Shown: one piece after another, positions 23,731 to 35,847 of the stretch
Layout of the letters: every line of letters begins with the position of its first letter
Numbering within the stretch: the stretch's first letter is position 1
DNA from: Arbacia lixula
Taxonomy: Eukaryota; Echinodermata; Echinoidea; Arbacioida; Arbaciidae
Direction: 5' to 3'
NCBI GenBank assembly: GCA_963669155.1
Contig: OZ022596.1
Span: 18,153,379-18,217,378 of the forward strand
DNA: 64,000 nucleotides
Made by a program: the position numbers and the translations under genes
Notes under the pieces: model-generated
What the model was told of the DNA's origin: nothing
Database searches by the model: none
The model's input: only the letters and a program-made list of their open reading frames with translations

Positions 23731-23810
23731 ATATTTACAGGATTATTACAAGAAAAGTGAAGAACAACATAGATCATAGCACTTGCTTCTAAGATGTTTC
23801 TAAGATGATC

Positions 23811-24068
23811 CCTTGACTTCTGGATGAATAAATTTGAGCTTGATTCCAACTGAAAAGTATATATTTTTTTTTGAAAGAACAGAAGTTTCTGTGGTATCGA
23901 AAAGGGTATAAGCGAGATAAATACTGAAACCCATTGACATTCCCTTGACTTTTGGATGAATGAATTTCAGCTTGATTCCAGGTAAAAAGTATACATTTTT
24001 TTTTTAAAAAAGCAGCAGTTTCTGTGGTATCGAAAAGGGTTAAGCGAGATAAAATCTGAAACCTACCT
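23811..24068. repeat. tandem duplication, about 130 bp unit
   Basis: Two copies share CCCTTGACTT, GATGAAT, AGCTTGATTCCA and TTTCTGTGGTATCGAAAAGG. A long minus ORF here is only the duplicated frame. Confidence 0.85.
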
Positions 24069-24379
24069 TTCAAAACTTCAAAGGTCCTACTGCACTGGCT
24101 CCATACGCGACTTCCAGATAAGTAAGGCGCCCTTCCTCCTCAATACCTCAAGTCAGAAGTCGGAAGCCAGCCCCAGAAGACTTCCACTTTATAATGAAAG
24201 TTTAATAGAGATAATAACCCCTTCCACAATCGACCAATTGGCGTGCTCGTGAGCATCATTGTGACGCCGGGTTGTTCGACTAGTTATTAACTTCAACCGA
24301 CTTTGTACTTTCATTAGTGGTCTTAAAAATCATGTTCCAGACAATAAAAACTATGCGGGAGTACATTATCGTAAAAAAA

Positions 24380-24800
24380 TATTTTTATTTCAATAAAAGC
24401 AGACACATAAAAAACGTATTAGTGAAGGTTTGATGAAAATCCACCAAAGAATGAGTAAGTTATTGTCTTTTAAAGGTTTGATTTCGTGACGTCGGGTACC
24501 CTAGGTACAGCTCTCCCATAAAGTTGCGGACAATTCTTTCTTTAGAGATGTGCATTTTCTAAAAAAAAGATGTCCATCCTTTTACGTGTGCATTTGATAC
24601 ATCGTTACAAATACATTTTGACACACATACCTGTACGAATAAAAAGATTGCTCCGTTGTGAAAAACAGAAAAAGATCATTTTATGGAGTAATTTTGTACA
24701 CAACATATGGCAGAGCAACTCGCACGTAACGTCACAAAAGATCGTAACTATCTCATACTTTGACGGATTTACGTAAAACCTCTCCTATCATGTTTCTTCC
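24380..24800. repeat. dispersed repeat fragment
   Basis: AGTGAAGGTTTGATGAAAAT and flanking bases recur at about 61840-61900. Likely part of a larger repeat whose limits I cannot set. Confidence 0.5.
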
Positions 24801-25750
24801 ATGTTTCCGCTTTTATTAAACCACCTTATTTATAGGATGAACTATCCCTTTAATAATGATGCTACTTTCCAATTCATATGAAGCTCATATTTTTTATTCT
24901 TCTCTTCAATCGCGTAGTTGATAAGATATTCATATAGGTTACATTTACATCGCTGCCATGGTTATTTTGCTCGATATATAATCACTATTCTATATACTCC
25001 CACACACCACGTTTTTATCACGAAATGAAGATTGTTTTCCAGTAGTAATCCGATTTTTTTTGCCCATCTATGTACGACTATTCCCAAAGACCATTAAAGG
25101 AAAGGGGATCCATTAGCAAAAGCCATGAAACTCTGCAGGAATCAGCAGTTTACCCTAACAATGACGTGTGTGAAATCCCACAATCATAGCCTCACTAACC
25201 TTTTCAGGAAACGTATGAAACTATCGATGTTTACGTTTGAAATGTAGCGGCCGTTTTCGACATTCACAATCGTATAATCGTATTGCCCCAGTTAGGGAGT
25301 AAGTCCATTTGAAGGAAATGTAGAAATTGCTATAATTCCGCTAATATTAAGTTTCTAGTTTAATACTTTTAATTACTTTTTTAATGGATTTTTAAAATAT
25401 TTTTGGCCCTGTAAAAGGGACATCTTTAAGTGGACACGAATAACGTGAATGTTAAACATCTACCACACACATGATATCAATCCTGGCGCTTGATTATTTA
25501 TTTTTTCCACGCACTGAAATATTTGATACGTTGGTAAACAGGTAGCTATACGAGTTGTAAAGATTGAACTGTGAGTATGACAGAACCGTTCTGCTGTCAT
25601 TATTGATAAGACTATAACTAAATTTTTTTCGATTTTACCTAATTGAGATGATTCCTTTCGGTGATTCTTATTTTTAAAGGAAGGCGTTTTACAGATGGAG
25701 GTAGCACCACTAACACAATGAAATGAAGTCAGTTGTTGATTGGATATCTT
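24801..25750. other. intergenic, nothing recognised
   Basis: No supported gene or repeat. Confidence 0.5.
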
Positions 25751-25752
25751 TG

Positions 25753-26035
25753 CCATTGGCGGATGTAGGGACCTCCCTTTGAAACAAAGTGGGTAACGTA
25801 TGTTTTTTTTTGTTTAGGTTTAACCCCCCACCCCCAGCCTCTTCCCCTTGGGATCTCCAAAAAAGAAAGAAAAGGAGATAATAAGGGGATTTACGAGGTT
25901 GAAACGGCCCACATTCGATTCTGAATGGCAAAAACCGGGTAATAACTGGCCGAAAGGACACACGAAATTCCCCACCTCTACCCCCCTCCCCCCTTTCCGC
26001 CTTGGCAAAAAGCTAGCTCCGCCACCGCCTACCAT
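25753..26035. mobile_element. TIR element with GGCGGA ends
   Basis: The left end TTGGCGGATGTAGGGAC and right end GCTAGCTCCGCCACCGCC are imperfect inverted repeats around GGCGGA-TAG. Interior is C-rich on this strand. The ORFs on both strands are low complexity and not called as genes. Confidence 0.55.
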
Positions 26036-28725
26036 TCTCCACTGGGCCTGCCGTGTGACCTACAGGCTTGTGGCTTATTACTGCTTACTAATACCGATAT
26101 ATGGTCTGAACTAGTGTTAGAGTCGTCAACGTTCCAATTGCAAGCTGCTTCACATATGTGTAGACGTGTACGGTGTTCATGTCCAATGATGGACGTCATG
26201 TTGAAGCCTTGCGCATGCCCCAAGTCTTGAGGACGGGGTCCTCGTTTTCATGAAGACGACAAATCCATGGTTGACGCGTTATCGAGTTACTGCTTGGGGA
26301 CCCAGATTACGCACCGCTTCAATATGACGTCATTGGACCTGAGCGCCATCCACATCCACACAGATCTATGGCGACGTAGTGATGCGAAATAGTAAACTGT
26401 TTCAGGTGCAACTTTAAATAATATAACAGCATAATGTAACTGCATTCTGGGGGAGTCAAAAATGCAACATCTGTGGATTTTAGAAACAGTATAAAAACAA
26501 TAATTTTTAAAATCAGTGTTTCAATTCTCTATTATAAAGCTGTAAATACAAAAAGAAATTCCCACTGTAATACATTGTAAAACAAAGTCTCACTTGCGAT
26601 ACAAAACACAACGTAATTGAGTCGAATCAGTAGTGCCTCAAACGTATAGAAATGATAATTTGTGCATTATATTATGCAAACACAAATAAATTGTAAACGA
26701 TTGCACTTTTGAAGTTTATGCCAATACTTTATGGAACACTATCTATATGATAATATTAAGAGCTCGAAGTAGACTACAAGTATATACGAGTGAAAGGGCT
26801 GTCAGGGGTAATTTTTAGATTTAAAAACGTCATTTGAGCATTATGGTAAAGACAACTGGTTCTAAACAAGGCGGGTCGAGCAAGTAGCGGTGATCACAGT
26901 GGGATTGTAATTGGGAATGTGCCAAACATACTTTATAATCGCTGATGTGGAATAGATGGTTTTCGTAAGACACGAAGCAGCTCGATCTGCGCTCTTGCAA
27001 TCGTCAGCGTTCTCAGTTCCCAGGCCACTACATTGAATAGAGTAGACTATAACATTTGGCAGTTTAGTTGTGTTTTGGGGGGGAGGAAAATGGCAAGGAA
27101 AGGTTGTAAAAAAATATGCGCGGCCGAGTCGAGCAGGCAGACGTGTCGTTGCCTTGATATTTACAATTGGGCGGCAAGGGGCAGTCTTCGATCAGGCAAG
27201 AAACAAAGGGAGCAATGCGGTTATAGTATTCTTTCCCCACCAACCACAACAACAACAGCAAGATACTTGTTTTGGGGATCATATAACGAACGTGTGCATC
27301 AATCACGATCAAAAACGTGTGTGAAAGAGAGCAGCGTTAAAGTAAAATTATATGGAGCGAGGCAGAGAAGAGAGGAGATGAGAGGAGAGAGGAAAAAATG
27401 TGTTTATGATTTATGGAGCTATACCCTCGTACTGCATATACTTTGACAAAGAGAAGCAAATAACAAAATGGACTTATTTTGTAGAGTGTGTCTGATATTT
27501 ACACTGCTTTCAATGCCACATTAATGAATTTAGATGTAATTCATCACAGGAAATAAAACAATATTAATATAATAAACAAATTTGCTGATATTACTCATGT
27601 ACGTTATGCTTGCTGTTTCCAATAGATGGATATGATTATAATTTCATGCGGAAATATAAAATATTACTTATTCTGGTTACCAGCTATTTTGTGTCCAACA
27701 GTTTCTTGATAGTAAAATATTATGCACGTCGCACACCGGCCTTTTTTTTTTTAATTCAGTGCTGGTGATTCAGATGAGGAACTGTGAGATGATTTTGTTT
27801 CCAAAATTTATCCTTTTATGGAAGATGTTCGATTTAAATGGGTAATATATAAAATAGAACATAGAATAACATTGAAAGGCTGTTCTTAACACATGAATCC
27901 ACGTTGAAACTCATTTCGAGAGCTCAATCATTTTGGATCTTATCATGATCAAATTCACATTAGCATAGTTATTATATAAGACAAGAAAGCATATTATACG
28001 CATTTTAAATACAACATCGTACATTTACATTCTTGGTTTACATATTTGGTTAATATAGTGTTCTTTTAGGAAAATATCAAAAAAGAACGAAACCCACCTT
28101 TTCAATCTTTCAAAAATTCGCCCACCTTTGCTCGATCCGTGACATCAATCAGAAGTATGTAGCAATCGGCGGACGTCTTTCACTAAATGATGTGACTGTA
28201 TAACGGTTGCTTCCTTGCTAAATATGAGATTCAACTAGTGAATTTGGGCGGGAGCACCATGGTAATATCATGATTGCTTCTAATCTTATAACGCTGAGCC
28301 CACTTTGTTCTTTTTTCTTTCAATATTGAAAATATCGATCAGGACATTAAAAACTATACAGAAAACGTTGATGATAACTTTTATTGATGAAGCTGACTCC
28401 TTTCTATTTTTTCATCACTGGGACAACAAAAACATTTGCCACTTGATAATTAATACCTCAAAAGTGACATCTCGCATCACCCCGAAGAATGAAGAACGTC
28501 AATTTCCTTAAGAGCAGGTTTCGTACCATTTTATTGCTTGCTTTACATATATATATAGCTCATCTTATTGTAAGTAACATGAGTTATTGTTTAACAATAT
28601 TGCTGGCTTTCTAAAAAAACAACCCTGTCGTTAGAATGATGAAGCTGATCATATATTGTATGTAGCGTTAACAAGAACGGTAATATTGATTGCAAGCCAT
28701 GACGCTATTTGTAAATAGCCTTTTA
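26036..28725. other. gene-poor stretch
   Basis: ORFs at 27033-27446 (plus) and 27064-27312 (minus) overlap each other and contain no domain. A degraded piece of TIR family 2 may lie near 27445-27530 (GACAAAGAGAAGCAAATAAC). Nothing else seen. Confidence 0.5.
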
Positions 28726-28726
28726 C

Positions 28727-28923
28727 AAATAAAGATGCCCTAGAAAGAGCAAAGTCATCCCGAAAGTTACTTCAAACAATTAACACAAGACAGATGGCTT
28801 TCCTAGGCCGCGTACTTCGTAAGGATGCTCTTGAGAAAGTCACCCTTTCAAGAGGACGACGGAGGCTGACTTTCATCTCTTGGCTCAGAGATGCCACAGG
28901 CATCAATATCAACAAGAGTAATT
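28727..28923 (+). mobile_element. LINE reverse transcriptase C-terminal fragment
   Basis: Encodes DALERAKSSRKLLQTINTRQ then MAFLGRVLRKDALEKVTLS and RGRRRLTFISWLRDATG. The order 'LL.TI..RQ..FLG...R...LE......GRRR..F..WL' is the familiar C-terminal tail of invertebrate non-LTR retrotransposon ORF2. Only the last 65 or so residues remain, in one frame, so it is a 5'-truncated insertion. Confidence 0.72.
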
Positions 28924-29239
28924 ATTCTGACACGCAAGGTCAGATTATGACAAGCTACTCCAAAAGTATGTCGCCAATACCTTTTTTTTTCACAAACCTC
29001 ATAATCACCCCTTTCACATAAAACCTTAAAAACATTCAAATCTATACCAATTAAAAAAATAGGACATTGCACTCACAATACTTATGATAACCGTTGGTTG
29101 AATTTCACTGTAGTGACAATCAACAAACCAAACACAATATATGGTACACACCCTATGTATGGATTTATAAAAATGATGAAAGCCGTGATGATTATATAAT
29201 GACATCACAATGTTATATCAATATTTACATTATCATGAC

Positions 29240-29316
29240 ATTGTCACGTAATGGCTCGCTGTTACTTTATGAGCGACTGAATGCCAAGCTGCGGGGCATT
29301 GCTGCCATCTACGACA
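29240..29316 (-). promoter_or_regulatory. array motif copy A
   Basis: Core GTCGTAGATGGCAGCAAT; second block TTACGTGACAATGT (one change from consensus). Spacer is GC-richer than in others. Confidence 0.55.
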
Positions 29317-29394
29317 CTTAATGGCAAGTTCAGGACAACAATGAAGGAAGGGTGTACTACTCATTAATGAATGGTTCAGGGCCACGTTACATAT

Positions 29395-29540
29395 AGGTTG
29401 TCAATTAGTGTAACTTTCCTTTTGTGGTGACTGCCATGGCCACAGGTGCTATAACGAACGTTCATTGGCTGTTGCCATGGCACTTACCATCGATGGTAAG
29501 TTACAATAGTTATAAACATATGTGTAGCATGGCCAAGAAG
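29395..29540. repeat. inverted-repeat element related to 5183-5430
   Basis: Shares GTTGCCATGG...TTACCATCGATGGTAAGTTA and the following ACAATAGTTATAAAC with 5230-5300. Left arm degraded (GTGTAACTTTCC). Confidence 0.65.
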
Positions 29541-29612
29541 TCTAATGGTTGATTTAATTAAATAAGAGTTGTATTTTCAATGCATATATAAAATATTTGT
29601 TACCACTATGAC

Positions 29613-29686
29613 ATTGTCACGCAATGGTTGGTAGTTTTTCAGACTGACTGACTGTTGATTGCAGGGAATTGCTGCCATCTACGACC
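29613..29686 (-). promoter_or_regulatory. array motif copy B
   Basis: Core GGTCGTAGATGGCAGCAATT then CCCTGCAATC; second block CATTGCGTGACAATGTC. Closest relative is copy E. Confidence 0.6.
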
Positions 29687-30155
29687 GCTAAATGAAGAGG
29701 GAAGAAAGGAATAAAATCAATGTCATTGAAAGAAAAAGAAAAAGGTGGAAATAGACGTACAAGTAGAGAGTTAGGTGGGTGGGGGGGGGGGCGGGTTGAG
29801 AGAGACATGGCGAGTGATATATGCATATTTACATATGCATATACAAAAAATACGAGTTTGTGTACTGTTTCATAAAATCTATTATTCAGAAGTCTCGTTC
29901 AAATCTGTCAAAATTAAGTCCTATATACTATATACTATGAATGGTGCTCTCATTCCGCTCACTGCTCTTCGTAAATGTGTGATATATGATGAGGCCATAG
30001 ATTCTGCACTCGCAAAGTTTATGAAATATCATGGGTTTTAGTTGCTATAGTAACAATTTACAAAACTTAACAAATAGGATACTTTATTAACCTACTGTTT
30101 ATTTATATTTATAGCAGTGGCGAATGTCTGCAAATATTTATTCAATTATTATGAC

Positions 30156-30231
30156 CTTGTCACGCAATGTTATATAGTTTTCTGATGACCGACTGACAGT
30201 CATTTGCAGGGAATTGCTGCCATCTACGACC
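30156..30231 (-). promoter_or_regulatory. array motif copy C
   Basis: Core GGTCGTAGATGGCAGCAATT; second block CATTGCGTGACAAGG. Followed on the plus strand by a GA tract, as in copies B and E. Confidence 0.6.
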
Positions 30232-30325
30232 AGTGAGTGAAGAGGGGAGAAAGGAAGCGGTAGACAGACAAACAGGTAGACAGGGGCAAAAGGGGAAGGG
30301 TATGAGTGAGAGAGGAAGTGAAAGG

Positions 30326-30352
30326 GAGAGAGAGAGAGAGAGAGAGAGAGAA
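30326..30352. repeat. GA microsatellite
   Basis: Perfect GA repeats inside a longer purine-rich tract (30237-30460). Confidence 0.9.
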
Positions 30353-30686
30353 AAGAGAGAACGAGAGAAAGGCATCAACAACATAAATACAACGAATGGG
30401 AGAGAGACAACACATGGGAAGGGAAACAAGAGGAAAAAAGAGAAGATAGAAACAGAGATAGAAATAACACCTAATTACCAGTTTTAAATGAGTAATAGTG
30501 TATAGCTGTATCATTGGCATGATTCTATCTGGCTGTGAATAATTGCATAGTTCATGTAGGAGTGATGCTGAATTGCAGTCATTGTATCTTTCGAATTCAC
30601 AAATCATATACCAGTCCATTTTTATGCCTATATGAACAGATACTTTTGATAACACATAAACACCTAAAACCTTGCTCTTTGTATGT

Positions 30687-31059
30687 TTAAAGGGCATATA
30701 CTGTACTGGGAAGACAAAAAAGCCTTCAAAATGTAATTGTTAGCAACCTTCTTGTCAATGGTCTTAAATTCATGTATTGTCCATTTTAGAAGCTTGCTGA
30801 AAGTTATTTGCCCTCAAATGATCCACATATGGAGTAATTGATGATTAATGATTAAATCCTCAAAATGTTCGGGCCGAACATTTTGAGGATCTGTGATTCA
30901 ATAACTCATTACTCCATAATGGATCATTTGAGGGCAAATAACTTTCAGCAAGCTTCTAAAATAGACAATACATGAAATGAAGACCATCGGCAAGAAGATT
31001 GCTAACAATTAAATTTTGAAGGCTTTTTTGCCTTCCCAGTACAGTATATGCCCTTTTAA
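30687..31059. mobile_element. foldback MITE, family 1, copy 4 (full length)
   Basis: About 373 bp palindrome, TTAAAGGGCATATACTGTAC to its reverse complement; centre AAAATGTTCGGGCCGAACAT. Nearly identical to copy 3, so recently active. Confidence 0.9.
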
Positions 31060-31943
31060 TAATGCACCTTACTATCGCGGTAGAGGTCTATTAACATCTT
31101 TGTTGATTTCTTGTTGTCACTGTGGCACAGCATTCCTAAACCGTTTATTTTAAATGTTGGAGCAAATGTTGTTTGTTTTAAAAGTCGTTTTATCTTTGGA
31201 AAAACATCATTCCATGCCCATGCATCAGATTTATTGGTTTTAAATAATTGTTTCTGGGCTCAGTAATACATTTTATAACCTGATAGGTTTGGCATTGTAT
31301 AAAGATACCTGGTAAAACAACACTACAATAATATTCATCTTTAACCATTCAACGAAATGGGACAAACAGAAAAAAAAACAGAAATAAGGAACACAATATA
31401 ATAAGATACATAACCATCTGGAATGGAAGTTATGTTTGTTAAATGAAAGTAAAGTAAGAAATGTGAAGCTCATCATCAAAACACTTTGTGATGTATCGAA
31501 GGAAAAAGTTATTGTATCCTATTCTGTGCGCAAAGTTATTTGTCTCTATTTGTTCATAATGTATAATGATATCCGCTCAATGAGAGCTAAAAAACAAACA
31601 TATCTATTATAAATGATTGGTCTATGTATTAAAGCTTTCTCAGCCTATTTATTGGTAGGTCTAGAAGGTAGCATGCTGTTCCAGTTCCAGTAATATATAC
31701 ATGTACATCATTAACTTCGACCCACTCACAACAGATGAGTATTACCCGCCTTATTTCAGACATGTGTTTGCACTGGGTTCATGTCATTATGCGATATCGC
31801 TATAAACTTTGCTCTCATAAGTGTTGTGACTAATCGCGATAAACCGAACCACACGATATGAAATTAATCGTGTGTTAGCTTAGTACTGATACTAACAGTG
31901 ATATAATCCATCTGGTAAATATTGACATTCGGCCTATCTTCAC

Positions 31944-32051
31944 ATTGTCACGCAGTATGGTACATCGTGTACTTTTTACTAACCGTCAGATACGGATAAT
32001 TGCCGCCACCTACGACCTACAACGGTCAGCTTAGGCATGCCAGATGGCGGC
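31944..32051 (-). promoter_or_regulatory. array motif copy D, with extra opposite-sense core
   Basis: Minus-strand core GGTCGTAGGTGGCGGCAATT (A-to-G in the core), second block ACTGCGTGACAATGT. About 25 bp beyond it, at 32038-32051, the plus strand reads GCCAGATGGCGGC, giving a divergent pair of cores unique to this copy. Confidence 0.6.
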
Positions 32052-32720
32052 ATTGATTTGTATTTCTCTCTAGAAGAATAATAGTGTTTCTTCGTACACA
32101 TATAACGATGAACATGTACTGTTATCAAGTCATAAGAACACTATTAAGCAATTCATTGCATATTGTATTGGAAATGCAGTACGTCATATCGAAAGACAAA
32201 CATCGGGTCAATTGTAATGCTGAGGTGTATAAAAGATGCCTGCGGGCACATGGTATTATAATTGTAAATAATGAGGTAGTAGTCTTAATTATATTGTGTA
32301 GGAGAGCCGTGTTGCAGAAGGAGGGGGGGGGGGGGGCGTGGTGGCGGTTGGCGTTGAAAGTATTAGAGGGAGAAAAAGAAACAAGATAACAAAGAGGAAA
32401 GAAAGGAAGGTTATTTAGGCAACAAAGCAATGTACCAAATGCTGTCCAGGTTTGGCATTGTTTAAAGCTGAGTGGGGGCATGGTTTATGAGGTAAATGCA
32501 GCAGGGTTGCTGTATTGCAGGAAGTTTGCTGTACCCTCTCATCAAACTCTGCACTTGCAAAATTTGAGAAGTATCATGGTTTCACATTGTTATATTGACG
32601 ATCTGCAAACCAAACAAACAGGATGCTTCATCAACCTAGAGTATGTTTATACTGATAATGGATGCGATATCTTTTTTAAAGTGTATCATAAGTGTTTGTA
32701 AATATTTCTTACCATTTTGA

Positions 32721-32792
32721 CATTGTCACGCAATGGTAGGTAGTTTTCTTTGACCGACTGTTGATTGCAGGGAATTGCTGCCATCTACGACC
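32721..32792 (-). promoter_or_regulatory. array motif copy E
   Basis: Core GGTCGTAGATGGCAGCAATT; second block CATTGCGTGACAATGTC. On the minus strand the ATG of the core opens a 20-codon frame that runs to a GTAAGA (donor-like) just past the second block, a pattern only loosely shared with copy B. Confidence 0.6.
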
Positions 32793-32849
32793 GGTTACTG
32801 AAGAGGGAAGAAAAGAAGCGGGAACAGACGTACACGGAGACAAGGTGGG

Positions 32850-32988
32850 GGTGGGGTAGGGGTTGGAGGTGGGAGGAGTTGAGTGAGAGAGGTAGGGGGA
32901 AAGAAAGATAGAGAGAGGGAGAGAGAGTGAGTGTGTTAGGCGAGGAGAATGAGGGACATCAATCATTTAAATGATTCATTTAAAACAA

Positions 32989-33019
<31 letters not shown>

Positions 33020-33070
33020 TATAGAGAGAGAGAGAGAGAGAAAGAGAGAAAGGAAGAGAGGGGGAATATA
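32850..33070. repeat. purine tract with TA and GA microsatellites
   Basis: GA-rich from 32850; TA repeats at about 32990-33008; GA repeats to 33060. Confidence 0.85.
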
Positions 33071-34286
33071 TGGGGGAAAAGACAGTAATCAACATTAATA
33101 CAGAGAAGGGAAGAGAAACAACACAGAAAAGGCAAAACAAGAGAAAACAAGAGGAGTTAGGGACAGAGATCAAGATAAAATCAAATAACCGGCATCACAT
33201 ACCTCATATTGAACTGCTGTATCATTGACATGATTGTATGCGGCTGTGAATGATGGTATAACCGTTGACGGAGTGATGTTGAAATGCAAACATTATACCC
33301 TCCGCTTTCACAAAGTTTATACCATTTTTTTTACTATCTTTATGAACCTACTATCATGACTAATAAAAACACTTGAAACTTTGCTCCTTGTGTGTTTGAT
33401 AAAGGTCTATTAATATGTGTGTTGACTTCCTGTCGTTCCATGGCCCCTTCCCTAACAGTTGCGGCACAGTAGTACTGACGTTTATTACTTCAAAGTTTGT
33501 TTGTTTGTTTTAGAACCCGTGCCATCATTGGAATAGCATGATCCCATACCCGTATATAGGATTGACAATTTGTGAAAAATTGTTCATTGGCTATAGAATA
33601 TTTCATATAACCTTACAGGTTTGGCATTGTATAACGATAACAAAGACTGAATCCATTAATCTTAAACTATTCAAGAAAATGAGACAAACCAAATGATAAC
33701 GAAAATGAGCAAGAGAAGTACACAAGATACACAACCTTGTGGGATGGAAGTCGTGTATGATGCATGATAGTGTAACATGTGAAGTATATCAATAAACATG
33801 TGGTAACTATATTGATCCTTGAAAATCATTGAGAGTAATACAACACCCCAAAAAAAATCATATCATTCTTATATGTTTGCAAAACTATTTGTCAATTTTA
33901 CACATATTTATTGGACATCCACTAAGAAATATACCAACGAACCAAATACTCGTTTATTTATCGCCAGTTAGTTTCTCAGCCTCGAATACTTTGGCTTTAT
34001 TGATAGGTTTAGCAGAACAGAAAATTGATCCATTTCAAGTGAAATATACATCATCAATTTCGACCCAACCCCAAAAGATGAAGAATTACCAGCCTTATTC
34101 CGTACATGTGGTTGGACTGTGTTCATGTCATTATGCGATATCGCTATAAACTTTGCTCTCATAAGTGTTATGACTTGTTGCGACACTCCGAACCATACGA
34201 TATGAAATTAATTGTGTGTTAGCTTAGTGCTGCTACTAACAGTGATATAATCCATCCGGTAAATATTGACACTCGGCCTATCTTCA

Positions 34287-34348
34287 CATTGTCACGATAA
34301 GGTACATCGTGTACCGTCGGATACGGATAATTGCCGCCATCTACGACC
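34287..34348 (-). promoter_or_regulatory. array motif copy F
   Basis: Core GGTCGTAGATGGCGGCAATT; second block TTATCGTGACAATGTG. Duplicate partner of copy J. Confidence 0.6.
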
Positions 34349-35776
34349 TACAAAGGTCAGCTTAGGCATGCAGCATTGATTTGTATTTCTCTCTTGAAGA
34401 ATACAAATGTTTCTTCGAACAGATGTAAACTTGCATATTCATGATGTGGGATCTATATTAATATGGTTAAGCCTTTAACTGTGGCATTTTGCATGAAAAA
34501 GTAACTCATTATTATTGGAGCACAAACACTCAGGTAAAGTAAAAGTTCAAGATACAGACGCATTGTGTTAGATTAATAATAATTAGGGAGTGCTGGTCGT
34601 GGCGGCATTAGATGGAGAGAAAGAGCAAAGATATACGAGATGAAGAAATATAAAGAATATTTTTAGCAACATGCCAACGTACATAATGTTGTACAGCATT
34701 ATCATTGTGTATAGCCGTTTGGTGGCTTGCTTTTAGGATTCATGCACGATAGATGGTGCATTGTAGACAGTTTGCACTTCCCTCCCATCATGTGTGTTCC
34801 AAACTTTTATCATGTACAAACAAATATGATATTATGAAACAATTTATAGACGGCAAACACATAAAACTTTGTTCTCTGTGTGTTTATTTAACATTGATAA
34901 CGTACCTCCTCCAGTGTGCCAGAGGTCGAGTTGATCTCGTCTTGTCAGCATGGTCACGTGACGCCTTCATGCCTCGGTGTTAACAGCGAAACATCGTTAG
35001 TAAAAATGTAGCTTAATTCCTGTTTGTTGTAAATACCAGGTTATGCATGGCGCATATGCACAATGTGTAATGAGTTACAGTGGGGTTGCATTTCATGTTT
35101 TAAGGCATAACAACTTTGAAGATTTATTAAGATGTCTGGTCAAATAAAAAAGGCAGTACATTACTCTTCAAATAACTAACGAGATTGGAAAAAGCACAAT
35201 AACAACACAAAAAGAACAGTAGAGGTGGACCTGATACACTACCCTAAGGGCTTGATGTCGGTATGATAGCGTATGGTAACTAAATTAAGCCTTTGAAATC
35301 ATTCAGAGTATTGATATATCTGTGAAAACATCTTCAAGTAACAACGTAGTCTCATCTGTCTGCAAAATTATCTGTCAATTTTGTCATTTATCGAACATCT
35401 GCTAGTAAGCTAGGCAACGAGCTTGATAACGAAAACTTACTGATTCACTAGAGATTCGCCGATTTTACCCCCCATTTCTCAGCATCGAATAGTTATAAAT
35501 ATTGTTAAGTGTACACTTTAAAAAGTGGGCCTGTTTGCAGACACTGACATAAAATATATTTCAACAACATGAACAACAATAAAACAAACATCGACAGCAA
35601 CATGTCCTTGCACTAGTTTAATCTCATTATGATATACAATTTTATACTTTGTTCTCATTAAGCCTTTGACTAAGTAATGCATCAAAACAAGAAATGAAAT
35701 GAATTGTTTTTTAGCTGAGGGCTGATATCAAAAGGGCTATCATCCTCGATAAATTTTGATGCTGGACCTATATCGA

Positions 35777-35847
35777 CAATGTCACGCAATGGAACAGGGT
35801 GTTCTCATTTCAGACCGTCGGATCCGGATAATTGCCACCATCTACGG
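35777..35847 (-). promoter_or_regulatory. array motif copy G
   Basis: Core TCCGTAGATGGTGGCAATTA; second block CATTGCGTGACATTG. Duplicate partner of copy K. Confidence 0.58.

Noticed and set aside
25710-26114. Several Pro/Gly-rich ORFs on both strands
   Set aside because: They lie in a C-rich TIR element and reflect composition.
27033-27446. Plus ORF of 137 codons
   Set aside because: No domain, overlaps an equally long minus ORF, and ends in a purine-rich repeat.
29301-29321. Plus-strand reading GIAAIYD of the array motif as a conserved peptide
   Set aside because: Other copies change the residues (for example to FAAIS or IAAIC) and lose the frame right after, so selection on this peptide is not supported.
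30224-30697. Minus ORF of 157 codons with Ser/Leu runs
   Set aside because: Its main body translates the GA microsatellite; low complexity, no start or splice support.
33829-34149. Plus ORF of 106 codons with a partner at 41353-41675
   Set aside because: The frame is broken between the two recent duplicates, so there is no sign of coding selection.
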